Notes under the pieces: generated by a model
Told to the model about the DNA's origin: nothing
Database searches by the model: none
Seen by the model: only the letters and a program-made list of their open reading frames with translations
From: Phoebastria nigripes
Lineage: Eukaryota > Chordata > Aves > Procellariiformes > Diomedeidae
Direction: 5' to 3'
Assembly: GCA_035582835.1 (NCBI GenBank)
Contig: JAYKAV010003099.1
Location: 1,574,363-1,638,362, forward strand
Length of the DNA: 64,000 nucleotides
Position numbers and translations under genes: made by a program
Shown here: in pieces, positions 11,717 to 24,539 of the stretch
Numbering within the stretch: the stretch's first letter is position 1
How the letters are laid out: every line of letters starts with the position of its first letter

Positions 11717-13198
11717 TCAGGTCTGTCCTTTGCCGCCAGTCTCTGGGGGGGCTTCCCCGCTTTCTCCCTCCATGGGCTGACCTTGAGACCCGGTATCTGC
11801 CGAGCTTTCCAGAAGCAGTTCCAAGGCTTCCTCACCAGCCACACGTCTCACCTTCTCCCCTTTGGCTGCCAGGATTTCCTCGATATTCCTTAATAGCGAT
11901 TCGAAAACCAACAGTGACACCACAGCAAAGGCCAGACCTAAGAATCAAGCGCAGGCTCGCTCTCTCACGCTTTGCTCTCAGGATTAACACTACGCAGTGA
12001 ATCACACACAAGCATTACCGTGGTATTTCTCCATAAAGGGTTTGGGAAGCAGATAAAACCACCCAAACCTTCTAGGCCTATTTTCATCCATTAGGATCAA
12101 TAATTTAGCAACTACAGCTAAACAGAAATTTTTAAAGGTATCTCAGGGAGTGAAAAATCATTGAAATTCAGCAGCAGATGGGTCTACACATTTGAAACGC
12201 TTAGCCAGGGAAACCTAGCAGTGATTTGATAAAGCCTAAGGGAGAACAGAAGAACCCCACACGCCATAATTCACCTGCTGGCACCAGCATGGATGCCTGT
12301 GTATCACACAGCTTCTGGTGCAGCTTTACACCATTTATTTGGATCCTAGGTAGCGATGGTCAAATTACAGGAGATTATAAAGCTCAGTTTGTGGGCTTTA
12401 AGAAACTGGATGAAACAGAATTATACCCAGCAAAAACTCTGGTTTTCTCTGAACTACATTTTAAAAGCATCACAGAAAAAACGAATCAGCCTAGGAGGAT
12501 CCAGTCACGACTCAGCAGTCTTTCCCTTGTTAAACAACAAGTGTTGCTCGCACACCTACCTCTTTCCTTCCAGATCTGAAAACCATCCCAGGTTATCTGC
12601 TATGACGTGGTGATTCCCACAGCCGGGACACTTCACTATCACCACCCCGTTATGGTAGGCTAACTTGGAAATTGTCTTTGCTGATCGAGTCTGGCAGACC
12701 TACGAAGCAACAAAATGGATTTTTTGACCACGGTAACTGCAGCTTCTGGACCTTTTAAGAGAAACACATTTTATTTACCTGATTAAAGGCTTCCTTCCCC
12801 CTCCCTCATCTCTAACTATCGCAAGGCGGCTTTACCGCGTTACGACGCCGCGTAGCTTTGTATTAACATGCTCCACGGACCGGAGGCCCCCCCGCCGCCC
12901 CCCGGACAGGCCACTTCCCTCTGGGACGAGCCGTTTACCTCAGCCCGCAGCGCCCGCCGCCGCCGCGCCGGCCCTCACACGCCGCCCGGCAGCGCCCTCC
13001 CGGCCCGCGCCCGCCCACCTTGCAGGTGTACACCAGGCGATAGTGCGTGGCCCGCGGCTGCCCCGGGGCGGCGGCGGCGCCGCAGGCCGGGCGGCTCGGC
13101 GGGCGGCGGAGCGGCGGGACGGGCGGGGGGCCGCGGGGCCGCCATGGCGGCGCGGCGCGGAGCAGGGCCCCGACCACCGCCCGCACCGCGCGCTGCAT
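11717..13198 (-). CDS. DNLZ: DNL-type zinc finger protein (HEP, mitochondrial HSP70 escort protein)
   Basis: Three exons: 13019-13198, 12560-12699 and 11717-11888 (492 nt, 163 aa; human is 178 by memory). Residues 1-50 are Arg/Ala/Pro-rich and almost free of acidic residues ([20 protein letters not shown]...), fitting a mitochondrial presequence. The zinc finger follows: Cys59/Cys62 (YTCKVCQTRS, split by intron 1) and Cys84/Cys87 (KCPGCGNHH), then the DNL signature [10 protein letters not shown] at about 94-103. The tail ([27 protein letters not shown]) matches the vertebrate family. The protein is a matrix chaperone that keeps mitochondrial HSP70 (HSPA9) soluble. The start chosen is the ATG at 13196-13198. 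The frame is open further upstream only because the CpG island lacks stops. The gene lies just downstream of CARD9, in the same direction. Confidence 0.95.
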
Positions 13199-13480
13199 GG
13201 CGCTGGCGCAGGCGCGCGGAGGGGGCGGGCGCTGAGGCGGCGGCGGCCATGTCGGGGGCGGGCAGCCGCCGGGCCCGCCCGCCCCGCCGCGGGCGGTCCG
13301 AGGCCCGGGGCTGGCCCAGATACCTGGCCGGGAACCGAGCAGCAGCGCCGGCCCTCCACCTCCCTGCACAGGCCGAGGTCTCTCCAGCTCTCCGCAGGAG
13401 CAGGGCCTCCCCGGTCCGCGGGGGCGTCGCACCGGGGACCCGCCTTTTAATTAAAGAGCAGCTCAGCCGCGGGCGGGTCG
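12860..13480 (-). promoter_or_regulatory. DNLZ: DNLZ CpG-island promoter covering exon 1
   Basis: This stretch is extremely GC- and CpG-rich, and AT-rich DNA flanks it on both sides (before 12850 and after about 13500). It spans DNLZ exon 1 and about 280 bp upstream. No TATA box was seen. A palindromic ccgccatggcgg core lies at about 13140-13150 inside exon 1. The upstream edge meets the CARD9 3' end, so the two genes share almost no spacer. Confidence 0.7.
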
Positions 13481-13526
13481 GGCACAGGGCGAGCGCCGCA
13501 TCTGGGCCCTCAGCTATTTAATCCTG

Positions 13527-13537
13527 TTTATTTTATT
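13527..13537 (-). terminator. CARD9: CARD9 poly(A) signal (two overlapping AATAAA)
   Basis: On the minus strand two AATAAA hexamers share one base (13532-13537 and 13527-13532), about 220 bases after the CARD9 stop. They sit 330 bp upstream of the DNLZ start codon, so CARD9 transcription must end close to or within the DNLZ CpG island. Confidence 0.7.
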
Positions 13538-13754
13538 TGTGCACCACACACCTCTTGCATCACTGCATTTCTAAGAGAGAGATGGATGAGGGGACGTCAG
13601 AGCTAAAAAATACAGTCCCATGACAAACGTTAACTTTCGATAAATGTTTGTTGAGGTGGCTTTAAAATCTAAGTAGTCCACTGAGAGAGAAATACGCAGG
13701 GCGCCGCAGCCCCCAGACCAGGCTGGTGTTTCCCTCGCAGGTCGGCTCCTGCTC

Positions 13755-16700
13755 TCAGGAGCCTTCGGTGTCGGTGTTGTCGCTGCCGGTGGTGTTCTCC
13801 CAGTCGGCCTCGTGGTGTCGGTCCTTCGGTGCCCTTCGCATTGCTCTTTTTCTGAAAACAAGACTAGACGTTTCATTTTTAGAAGATGTTTTCTGCAAAC
13901 AAGTGGCATTTGAATGCTTTGGGGAGTTTACTGGGGAGGTTCAGTATGTTTTAATCCAGTTAGCGTTTAATTAAACATGACGGTTTGCTCACACACCCGA
14001 CATAAAGCTGTGGCTGGTAGCAAGCATAGGGTAAAGAAAATTGGTCTAAATTGATGAAGACGTTCTTACATTTCTTGAAGTGTGGTGTATTGTTGATGCT
14101 CAGTTGAAGAAGCCGAGAAATCCTACCCAAAGTCCTTTCTTCAGTAAAAACGGTATTGTCAACAATCAGAAGAGTCGTTTATAGTGCCATTAGGAGCACT
14201 TCTATCTAATGCTAGAACTAAGGTCCCTATTTTACACGGTTTTCATTGGTCTCATGCTCCATAAAGCAGTGATCAGTGAAGACACCAGGCATTTGGAGAA
14301 CGGGCCTTCAAACAAGAGTGTTTGAAGAGGACAGAGGGTGGAAATCTGCTCCCATTCACAGTCGTGGGAGCTTGGTCTTGAACGTCAGCAGTATGTCAGA
14401 TGGACAGTGAATGTCCGACAGATTTCACTCGCATAGGAGAAATCTATTGAATGTATTAAACTAGCAATTCTTTGGAGCCACCCCCACTACCCTGCTGTGG
14501 AACCATCTGCATGGTCTAGAGCGAACCCGATCATTGCTATCTTGGCTACCTCTGGTACTAAAACAGCAGTCTCAACCAGTTCAGCTAGAAGCATGAGCCT
14601 CTGAAGATAAGATCTGTAACGAATTTATGCCCTCCATGAATCAAGCTTGGGGACAGGGATAGACAGAAAAGAGGAAATACATACAACAAGCTGATCAGTT
14701 AAGTCACACGGGTATGTCTAAATTAGTCCTGCTTACTAAAGTCCAGACCTTCGGTAACGCTCAAAGCAGTCCTTCATCCTCCTCCGCTCCTTTTCTGCCA
14801 GTTCCTCGTTGGCTAAGCCAACACACTCCTTGAACTGGAAAAAAAATCCAAACAAATATGAACTGGATTCCTCTGAAGATCAGATCAATGTTAGCATGAG
14901 GTAGTGCAAACCTGCTCTGCAAAGGTGGCCGGTTTTGAGGCTGATGTACTGCATCTGGCCTCTGCAGGGTAAAAGGCTGCAGACCACCCAAATAAGCTTG
15001 GTCACGTCTCCTCTCGGACTTGTTTGTGCAATGAATCACTTTATGTTTAAATGAAGGACCAAAAAAAGGGAACCTATGCCTTCAGATGACCAAGAACAAC
15101 TGTTCACTACCAAAACCCTCATCCAGGAAAGCAGTCCACTGCGTACAGCTAGCTTTTTGCATCTGCTTGGGCCTGCAGAATCAAGTACAGCATGTTCGTT
15201 TCTGGGCCGTCTACTATCGTGTGTGCAGGATGGTAATACATCTGGTTTACATAGTTTTACCATCTTTATTCTGTCCCATTTGTAAATTTGGGATTCTGTT
15301 TCCTGTACCAACAGTAATACTGCAGACAATTAAACTGGAAAACATCCATACCCAGAGATGAACGCCAGAAAGTAATTAAAAGAGGTTTTTAGGCACAGAT
15401 GGAGAAATAACCACCATAAGTGTTCTGCTGTTCAGAGCTCACCCTCACAAAGCACTCAGATTTTGGAAAAACAGTAGCTGCTTACATGCTTCTCAGACCT
15501 GGTAAATCCATCATTAACAAGAACATCAAAGANCATAAACCCCAGTCATAGTAAAGAAGAGCGCACAAAGATTCTCTTACACTGGGTGACTTTGGAGGCA
15601 GACTGCTCTCTCGAGTGCTAAACTGCTGGGTTTGTCCTTCGGGGTAATCTTCTAAGAGAAGGAAAAATCACAGCTTTAGTCATAGTTGCCATTGCAAAAT
15701 AACTTCTCCCTCCACCAGTTCGTCAAACAGCAATAGTTGTAATGTAACAGCTGCCCAGCACTACACAGAGTCAACAGCAGAACTGAAACCAAACCTCAAA
15801 ACATTCAGGATTCAGTCCTGTGATCAATGCACGAGTCACTTCTCATTTTACTTGAACCCTGAGTCTTGCTTAGGATGATGGAGTTCCCCATCAGGCTCAG
15901 AAAGAGACAGCAGCTTTCTAGTTTCTGCTTATCCAGGAGCAAAACGAACCTTTGCAAAGCAGCACCTCTGCTTAGCATCATTAAAACAAAATAATCATGT
16001 TAGAGGTCACCACNAGAAATCATGTTAATCATTATTTTAACCATAATTTGTCCCTCTTCCCCAACAACTAAGTTGTGCATATCAAGGCACTTAACATCAG
16101 ACCATATGTTAGTGAAACTCCTTATGTAGTGATCAGGTATTGTGATACATGTTTTTGAACTGAGCGAGGTAGAATAATAAAAGGCTTTTTGGATCAGTGT
16201 TGAAAAATCTCCCACCTCAATGAATGAAAAGATCATTTAGATCTTCCAGGAGATCAAAACAGAAAATTTCTTCTACTGTGTTAGTTTCCTTCCTTTCTCA
16301 ACATGTTTTGAAAGAGAATTTCAAGTTCTTAGAGGAGCCTATTAATTCCTTTCCACACTGCTGAATCATTTCCACTGGGGATGCCACAGAAACAGAACCA
16401 GTGACAGCATTAACTACCTGGTTCTGCTTTTGTGAAAATAGCCTGCAATATAAAAGGGAAGAGGGGAGGGAAAAATCCCTGGAGAAAGCCACATGGTCCA
16501 GCTGAAGTGGAAGGATGTTTGTTCTGTTCTCAGCTCTGCCACAAATGCAAGAGGAGTGTGGGGCAAAAAAGGCACCCAGGAGCTATTTCTCAAAGGCACC
16601 AGGTACCAGGTGATTTTTCCTGAACAAATTCAGTAGACTGAGATTACCTCAAAAAAAAGACTCAAGGTCCTAGGATGGTCTAATGATGCCACTTTTCCCA

Positions 16701-19700
16701 GGTCATTTAGCTATACGAAAGACCCTTTCAGAGTCCCTGTAGTAAAAAGCCTGTGGAGCCTTTTCTCTCAAAAAAGCTTTACAAGCATTCACTGTTCCCA
16801 GCATATGGGGACATGTTCTCCTTTTTATAGGTGAGAAAGATGGTGGTATGGCAGAATGCCTTGATTTATGGGTACCTATTCTGAGTCATCTCAAGGAGGT
16901 CTTACTCAGAGTGCCAAGAACACCCCACTGAGAAGCATCTCTCACAAACTGAGTCGCCAGTCAGACTACCTGTTCTTCACTAAAAATAAAACCCAGGAAT
17001 GTCTTTTCCTGTCCCTTTGAAACACTGGACCGTTCTCTCAAGAATTCTACTCTACGTTTTCCCAAGAAAAGCCTTACTTTTAGTCGGTTGTGTATCTTCA
17101 TCTAGATGACCGTGAAGAGTAAGCTATGGGACAGAAACAAAGCAAGAACATGAGAACTGCCCCTTATTCTGTCTCACACAGTAGCTAGGAACAGATGGAG
17201 GAATATAAGAAACAGGACATATGTAGAACCGACCTCTCCTTAGTGCATCTTGCTGTCAGCAGAACAGGAGACTGAGCCAGAAGTTACAGATCTACTCATG
17301 GATTTATCCTCCATGAATAGATCCAGTTCCTTTGGCCTCATTTATACTTTTAGCCTCCAGACAATGTGACAATCACTTCCACACTGCAGGTATGAACTCA
17401 GTGAAAACTCTTTACTACACATGTCCCCGGGGTAAGACTTATTTTTGCCTGTTCTCCCACAAGAGAGACAATTAGNAGCAACTCAAAATAATTCAATTCC
17501 CCTAATATGCCTAGACTCAACAAATCTTGCTGACTAATGCCATAGCTGTGTCCTACACTTAGAAATCTCAGAACACAGGGAGATTCTGTCACTAGTCTGT
17601 TTTGCTGCCTCTGTACTTTTCGGTATCACTGAAATGAGCTTGAGCCATGGATTGAAAACTGCTATTACTTAGGGAACTGAGCACAAGTGAGGAATTTGAA
17701 ACCATCCCAGAAGAAAGTAAAAGGTAAACAAAGCACCCTACTCACTTCCTGGGAATCTCTGGAGGAGGTATCATCCAGGTCAGAGGTCTGAAATAAAACC
17801 AGCATAAATTAATCATTCCTCATAAGCAAGGAAGTGGTAGTAAGGGAATACACAGGAGACTGAAAGCTCCAGAAAAGAGAAGTGTGGACTTCCTCCCTCC
17901 TAAACTCCTGTCTGACCACTTGGAGAAAGTACACAAGATGCCACATTAAGTAGAAGCCCTTGTGTATCTAATTTCATTCCAGAAATTTTAGCACCCTTAC
18001 ACCCTGCTCCCATTTCATCCAAATGGCTCATACACGGTCTCTAAAATGAGTTTACTCTTTGGTGGTTGAGGATCCCCTCATCATCTTTGCACGTGCTCCA
18101 AACACAAACACAGAAGGCCTCAGCTTGCATCACTCCAGCTTATCCATGCCTAGAACCAGGGTAAGGAACNATCACGTCTTTCATTTTTCTAAACTCAGCA
18201 TTTGCGTGGAAATGGTTACCCACGCAGCTGGCCACTGCCTGCTGAATTCAAACTGGTTAGGTACAAAGGCCTCGGAACAGCCACACTCTGGCCCTATACT
18301 CAGCTTCCCAACCCATCATACAGATGACAACCCCGCAGACATACCGGTGTGGGTAGCTCCAGTTGCAACCTTTTCAGCTTGGCTTCAGTAGCCAGTAACT
18401 GACTCTCCTTTTGGAAGAGCTGCAGTTGCATTTCATCACATCGCTCCCCCAGTTCCCGAATCTGCTTGCGGTAAGCATCCCTCTCAACCAGGTTCTTGGA
18501 GTACTGCATATAGAACTGTTCTCGGGTCAGGAGTGCCTGGCGTAAGGGACAACATGTCGTGGTGTGTCACACAACAGTACATTCAGGGTTACAGTATCTG
18601 CCCACTTCAAGCAGCGAAGCAGGGATTAGCAGCAGCTCCAAGAGGAATGTTTTATCACCTGATCTCTTTCTGAAGCCACTTCCTCCATCTGCTGCAAGAC
18701 AGCTTCAATCCGTTTTTTATACATCTGGGAGTCCTTCCTCAGAGACGTGCACTGTAGTTCAAGCATCTCTTTTTCCTCTGCATACTGTTGAGACAAGGTC
18801 AAAAGCACCCTGATTGTGGGCAGAGCCTGAGCTAGAATCTCACCACCTCTGCTCTGTGCCACAGATTGCTATGGCCAGAGCTCCATGCAATGTCAAAGTT
18901 CAGGCGGACTGTCCAGTTGGAGCAAGGCCAACCAGAAGGTTGGTCAACATGACTAGGAGGACTGCTAACATGATGGATTTACATGTACCTGAGCTGTCAG
19001 TCATGATAAAAGCTCCCATTACCCTCCAGGCTGAGGCAGGGACTGTTAATTAACACAGGCATTAACAGGTAACAGTTAATGCCACAGACACAGAATGCTA
19101 AAACATTAGCGTGCCTTTTTTCAACAAACTATAACACAGACACTAGAGTAGGAGCAGCAAGGATTGCTGCTGAGCAGCTCCTCTGCTCCATAGGCAAGAC
19201 ATTGCAGGTGCTTCATCTGCCTATCTCACCCAATGACCGTCAGCAGGAATTTGCAATGCATCACGTACTTTGTCTTGGAGCACCTCGGCTCGCCGCAGCT
19301 CCTTGCGAAGGCTGTAAATGGTGTTCATCAGCTCCCGGCGTTCTTCTAGTATCTGGCTACAGTCATTCTCCAGAGTCTCATTGGAGAGGCTCTTCTCCAA
19401 ATTCTGTTCCCTGGCAACCTGCTGGACAAAAAAAAAAGTGAGATACAGCAACCATCTAACTCCATATTAACTCTCTTCCCACAGTCCTATGTGCTCTATT
19501 TGACTTGGGAGAACAAGGCCACAGCTGACCCACACAATCTTCATGCAGCCCCATTGCTGCCCTGGCTGCTACAAATAATCACTTCTCAGGAGTCCATATC
19601 CAACCACCCCCACCAACCTGGAGAGTGTTCTCCAGCTCCTGATTCTTGGCCAAGAGCAGCTCCTTCTCCTGCTGGATCTCCCACATCACCTCATGGCTTG

Positions 19701-22453
19701 GACGCTGCTCTATGGCGTGCTTCAGTTTCATCGTGTGCTTACGCTCCAGTTTGCAGTCATCCTCAGCCTTCATGAGGCTGTGCTTCAAGTGATCGATCTA
19801 CACGAAGGTTCAGAGCTCATCAGTAACAAAGAGAAAACCCTGGCCTGCAAAAGCAGTTCTCACTCCATTCCCCAGACAAACATGGGGCAAGTTTCTCCCC
19901 AGCTTTGTTTTCCTCAGGACGCTTGGTGCTCTGGGGACCAGAGTCCTGCCTGTGTGCTAAATGGATACAACATGTTGCTCTTGTAAGAGGCCCCAGTCTT
20001 GAATGAGGGGAAGACTGTTAATTCTTCACAGCATAGTTTGTAATACATAGGCCTACTGGGCTGAGCTAGGGACCACCAAGACATGCCACCTGCCAGAGAA
20101 GATGCACAGAACCTCATGCTGGACGGGTCCAGACTATCCCAGGCAAAGACAAGTCTGGTGCACAGCACAGCCTTCCAGGGACCAGGTGAGAAGGGGGAAG
20201 CTTTAGAAAAGGGTGACTGACCTCTAGGATCAGGTCCCGGTTCTTCATGAGGGCAGCGCTCTTCTCCTCGCTCTGTTTGGCATAGCTCATTGCCAGGTTG
20301 TAGTTCTCGTCCTTGCACTTCCGCAGCTCCTTGCTCAGGCTGTCCCTCTCCTCCTTCATCTTCTGTGCCCGCTCTTGGTGCTTGCGGAGCAGGCTGTCCC
20401 TCACCCACATCTCTCTGATCGTGTCCTCTTTGGTGTGCAGCCACACGGTAAGCTCCTGGGCCTTGCGCCGCTCCTCCTGCACAGTGCTCTGCAGCTTCAT
20501 GATCTCGTTCATCAGGAGCTGGCTCAGGCCAGATTCCCCAGCAGTGTCTGTTTGGTGGGCAGGCGTCAGCCACCGCTGTCCTGTCTGCTCCCCGGACACA
20601 NACAGCACAGGTTCCCACCCACTTACCACTCAGGATCATCACATGCCATGCACAAGCATGCAAACCCAGAAGACATATGTGATCAAATTATCCCCACTGT
20701 TTCCCCCCTGCTCTGTGCCCTTCTACACCACAGTGTCACTGANAGGAGAGGCAGAAGGAAGAATTGATCCTTCTGCTTCCTCCTCCACCCTCCCAGGTCC
20801 AGCCTGTGACACCAGACAGCAGGGCCATTCTTGCCAGAACCCTTCCAAAGCGCACAGGGAGCAAGCCAGGGAACGCTCCCAACTCTGCTTACCAAAGTTG
20901 GGGAGAGGCAAAAGTGGAGATGAATCCCCCCTTAATTTGCACAGCAACACCAAATGAAGAGCTGTTTTTTCAGAACACAAACATTACCTATAATCATAGA
21001 GAAAACCCTGCTGGGCTCCTTGCCAGTTATTTTCTTATACAGTTGTGGATAATAAAGCTCAAGACTCTCCAGAAATGCCTCAAAGCCCTTGTGTCCCGTT
21101 CGCTGAAGAATGTCCAGAAGAACACCTGAAATAATAGCAACAGGATATGCTATTCATTTATTTATCTCTTTACCTATTTCTAACATAACAAAAAATTGCT
21201 CCACTTTCTCCACAGGCAGATTAAAGTCTCTGGGATCAAATCCCCCAGCCAATCCTAAGCCAATTGCCCAGTAACTATACAGAAGTATTTTAACTGTGAA
21301 GGGACAGTTAAAACTTAACCCTTGTACCTAGCTCCTACTACAGTGGGTGCAAAAAGCAGATCTCAGAAGAGCACTTTATGTTATCTGGCTGATCATTACA
21401 GAAAAGGTAAGCTAAAACAAAGCACCACGACAGTTTCTGCAGCTTAAGGCTCCACTTCCAAGTACCAGAGGCAAATATAGGGAAAAAAGGGCCGCTAGTG
21501 TAAGAACACCGTGCGTAACCAGAGAGGTAGCAGGGACAAGCCTGAGACAGCCTGGACTAAAAAGACTTTGAGCTTAGTTCCCTACTTTGTCTAGAAATAC
21601 TCTGTACCAAATCAAGCCCAGGGGGCTTCTTTTCTGTATTCTGCAGTTTCCCAATCTGGAAAACAGGGAAAATAAATTTTTTTCAATGACCCTCAGTAAT
21701 TTATCAATAAGAGTTAATCCAATCCAAAAGATGCACTAATAGCATAATGAATTCTGTCATTCTCTCTGGTTGGAACAAGACCAGGACTGTATAGAACAGT
21801 CACAAAGAATTTACTTAATGTGCTGCCAGTGTTCCCTCAAACACCAGAAGGTAGGAATGAGGGACAATACACGCTGCATTAATCTTGGAAATCTCCCCCT
21901 GCAAAATTGTTACACAAGAATAGCCTTGTGGGTCAAACCAAAGCAACTCCCTCCCTTACGCTAATCTAGAGATCCAGAACGCCAAAAGGCCGCACACCCT
22001 CTGTGCTCCCGTTACTCTTACACAGCTCGGGAATGCATCGATAGAGCTGTCTCCATTCCTCCTCTCCCCACAATGATGTGCTGGGGAAAGGGAGGGGAAA
22101 AGGGCTGCATAGCAGTGCCTACAACGTTTGTGTCTAAACACAGGCANATGGTAACCTAGAAGCAATGCGTTCCTTCAGGCCCAGTCCATTAGCACTCTGT
22201 TCCAATCTGCTCCGAAGAGCCGACAGAGCACGGGAGCATCTACAGAGCTGAAGGCTGCACTTCACCCACCTGCCTTCCGTTTGCGCATGACCAGGCTGGG
22301 GTCATTAAGAACTTGTTCCTCATCATCATGGCTGATCACTTTGCACTGGCGAAGATAGGGTGTTATACGGGAAGGATCTATCACAGAGATCAGCTTCACC
22401 CGGAAGTTCTCCAGGTTATTCCAACATGTCTCATCACTATCTTCTTCCAACAT
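13755..22453 (-). CDS. CARD9: Caspase recruitment domain protein 9 (CARD9), 12 coding exons
   Basis: Coding exons: 22270-22453, 20988-21125, 20222-20547, 19618-19797, 19269-19421, 18659-18784, 18345-18536, 17746-17787, 17078-17123, 15581-15651, 14749-14834, 13755-13851. They total 1641 nt, 546 aa (human 536). The CARD is about residues 6-98 ([20 protein letters not shown], then [20 protein letters not shown]). Cys10, Cys37 and His73, linked to zinc binding in human CARD9, are present, as is Lys125, the reported TRIM62 ubiquitination site. Residues about 115-430 are heptad-rich coiled coil ([36 protein letters not shown]). The tail ends [14 protein letters not shown], identical to my memory of human. 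CARD9 relays Syk-coupled C-type lectin signals to BCL10-MALT1 and NF-kB in myeloid cells. Start: the ATG at 22451-22453 aligns exactly with human Met1. An NAGNAG acceptor opens exon 5 (with or without one Gln). Confidence 0.96.
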
Positions 22454-24287
22454 GTTGGTGAGTGAGAAGTATTAGTGAGCAGTGTTGTCCTGTCTTGAAA
22501 AAACAAAAACAGAAAACAAACAAGCAGACTCTAAGCCTTCTAGAGTAGTGGGGAGGTGGTGGTGAAACCAAGTATGTTAACAGACTGAGAATGGAAAAGT
22601 GTCTTTTAGATACAGGAACACACCTCCCATGTGGTCTTTAACTCAGCACTTGCAAATCACAAGCAGAACACAGTGATACACTACAGTCATACCTGAAAGA
22701 ACGGTGCGGTACCAGACTGGAGATAACAGCAGCTGCGAGGCTAGCGCCAATGCTGCTGACACATATGTGAAGAAGGGCTAGTGTGAAATTCTGAGAAAAG
22801 AGAAGTCACCAAAGCTTGATGATTTCCCTCCAACCAGCTGAACATCCCCCAGATCTCACCGCAAGAGAAAAGTGAAGCTATTTAGCAACAGGTCCACTGG
22901 CGATAGGCAAGTCATTGAGAGCCCCATGAATAGAGGAAAATCCAACTAACTCTAGATTCCCAACAGCATACCCCAAGAAAGTGCTGTCAAATCTCACTGA
23001 CTTCACCATGGGTTCTCCAGATGCTCAGAATTAAATCTTTAATCCCTATAAACAATACAAAAAGGGTGGAACACAACACAGGATAAGCTGATGGCAAACC
23101 CCAACTTTCCACTTTGAAACTAAGCATCCTCCGAAGAAGTGAAAACATCTTTAAAGCTCTTCTAATTAGCTGTTTTCTCTGCTTTACAAACAGTTCACAC
23201 TCTTCCTTCTCCATCTTCCAGCGTTCGAGTGATCCCTGTATTCTGTCCGACCACACACACAAAAGCCTCTGTGAAAACCCCCAATGGTGATAGCCTTAAC
23301 TGCGTTCAGCTGTAATCATACAAAAGCTGTTTTTCTGCATGCTGTACTTTATCCATGTGCAACAAAGGGGAACACACAGCCGCATACAATTTTCACTGTA
23401 AACACAGAGGTGCAAATCATGCACTAGGAAACCATGAGGTCAGCTGCCTTTCACATCCATCTCACAGATTCCACCTGTGTAGCTTCAGCAATTTATGCTC
23501 ACAAACACCACCTGTGTGACTAACACACAGACACACAGAGAGGCCATAGAAGCATTCCTCTTGTTGAAGAGTGCTTCTGTGTGTTTATTTGGTGGGAGCT
23601 TGCTGCAGTGCTCCCCTGCAGTAGCTGTACTCTGAGGTTACTAGTTACCTGCTTCCCGACAAGAGCCTGCTATTAACCACAGGGTCAGAAAAACTACTTC
23701 TCAGTCTGGAAGTGTGCAGGTAAACAGATGCAGAAAACCCAACACTTAAACACCCAGGCTTCTTTGCCTTTCGAATAAGAAACTGGCATTATTATTTCTT
23801 TGCCTCTTTGTGGTCAGACTGTTCCATAACGAGTACCTTCTGAAATCCCAGTCATTAATTACTATGCTTATACCACATGTATGAGTTGGCTGCAGTAGCC
23901 GTTGTCATTTCCAGTGGCTCAGGAAGGCTGCCAGAAACCTTAGTATTCACGTTTTTAGTCATCTTGTTTAGGGGCAGGGAGAGTGGGAACAGAGTTCGGA
24001 CCATCAGCAGCCATACGGGGGCTGGGATTTCACACACATCTTACTGCATCTCTCTCCAAGGGCATCTCAAACCTTCATTGTTTTTCTGCTCCAATCAGAG
24101 AAAGACTCAAACATCTTTAGCACATACTTGTTACACATTACATTGTCAGTTAACTTTAATGAGCTGGACTGACATAGAACTAGTCATTACTTATCATGGA
24201 GAAAATACTCTGCTCTGCCTGACATCAAACCAGCCCCAGCAGATTACAAGAAATGCATTCCCTTGTTGATAAACACCACATCCTTAC
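22454..24287 (-). other. CARD9: CARD9 short 5' UTR and predicted first intron
   Basis: A pyrimidine-rich acceptor ending tttttcaag lies at 22494-22502 (minus), giving about 40 nt of 5' UTR before the ATG. Beyond it I see only intronic sequence up to the predicted donor (AG/gtaagg) at 24286-24288. The ORF at 22987-23262 has no supporting splice sites. The intron is inferred. Confidence 0.4.
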
Positions 24288-24460
24288 CTCAGAGCTGTAA
24301 AATAAAAAAATTTTCCCTGTTAATATAAACCATTCTGCATTACATGGACCAACCTGAGCCTATGCAGTCAAAAGCCTCCTTGTTTCCTCTCCTGGTCTAG
24401 CAACGCTCATCTGTGTCCTGTCTCTGAGAAAATGTGTCTTGGATGCAGCCTCCCTTTATA
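24288..24460 (-). promoter_or_regulatory. CARD9: Predicted CARD9 promoter (TATA box) and non-coding leader exon
   Basis: On the minus strand a TATAAAGG box lies at 24453-24460. About 35 bases downstream is an initiator-like ttctcaga (start near 24425). A strong 5' splice site (CTCTGAG/gtaagg) follows at 24288. These fit a TATA-driven first exon of about 140 nt spliced to the acceptor at 22493. The leader contains upstream ATGs, including a 16-codon open frame at 24360-24410. There is no CpG island here, unlike the housekeeping genes around it, which fits a tissue-restricted immune gene. All of this is inferred from motifs. Confidence 0.4.
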
Positions 24461-24539
24461 TTCTGGCTAGAGCAGAGATCATTCCAGGAGCAAAACTGGT
24501 TTGAGAAAAGGGGAAACTACTCAGCTATACTCTGAGACC

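Noticed and set aside
12868..13521. 217-codon plus-strand ORF opposite DNLZ exon 1
   Set aside because: Arg/Ala/Pro/Gly-only composition typical of a GC-rich antisense frame, with no recognisable domain. The minus strand has the clear DNLZ exon.
19914..20663. 249-codon minus-strand ORF across CARD9 exon 3
   Set aside because: It is frame-shifted relative to the conserved coiled-coil frame and runs into intron. The frame at 20222-20547 matches human CARD9.
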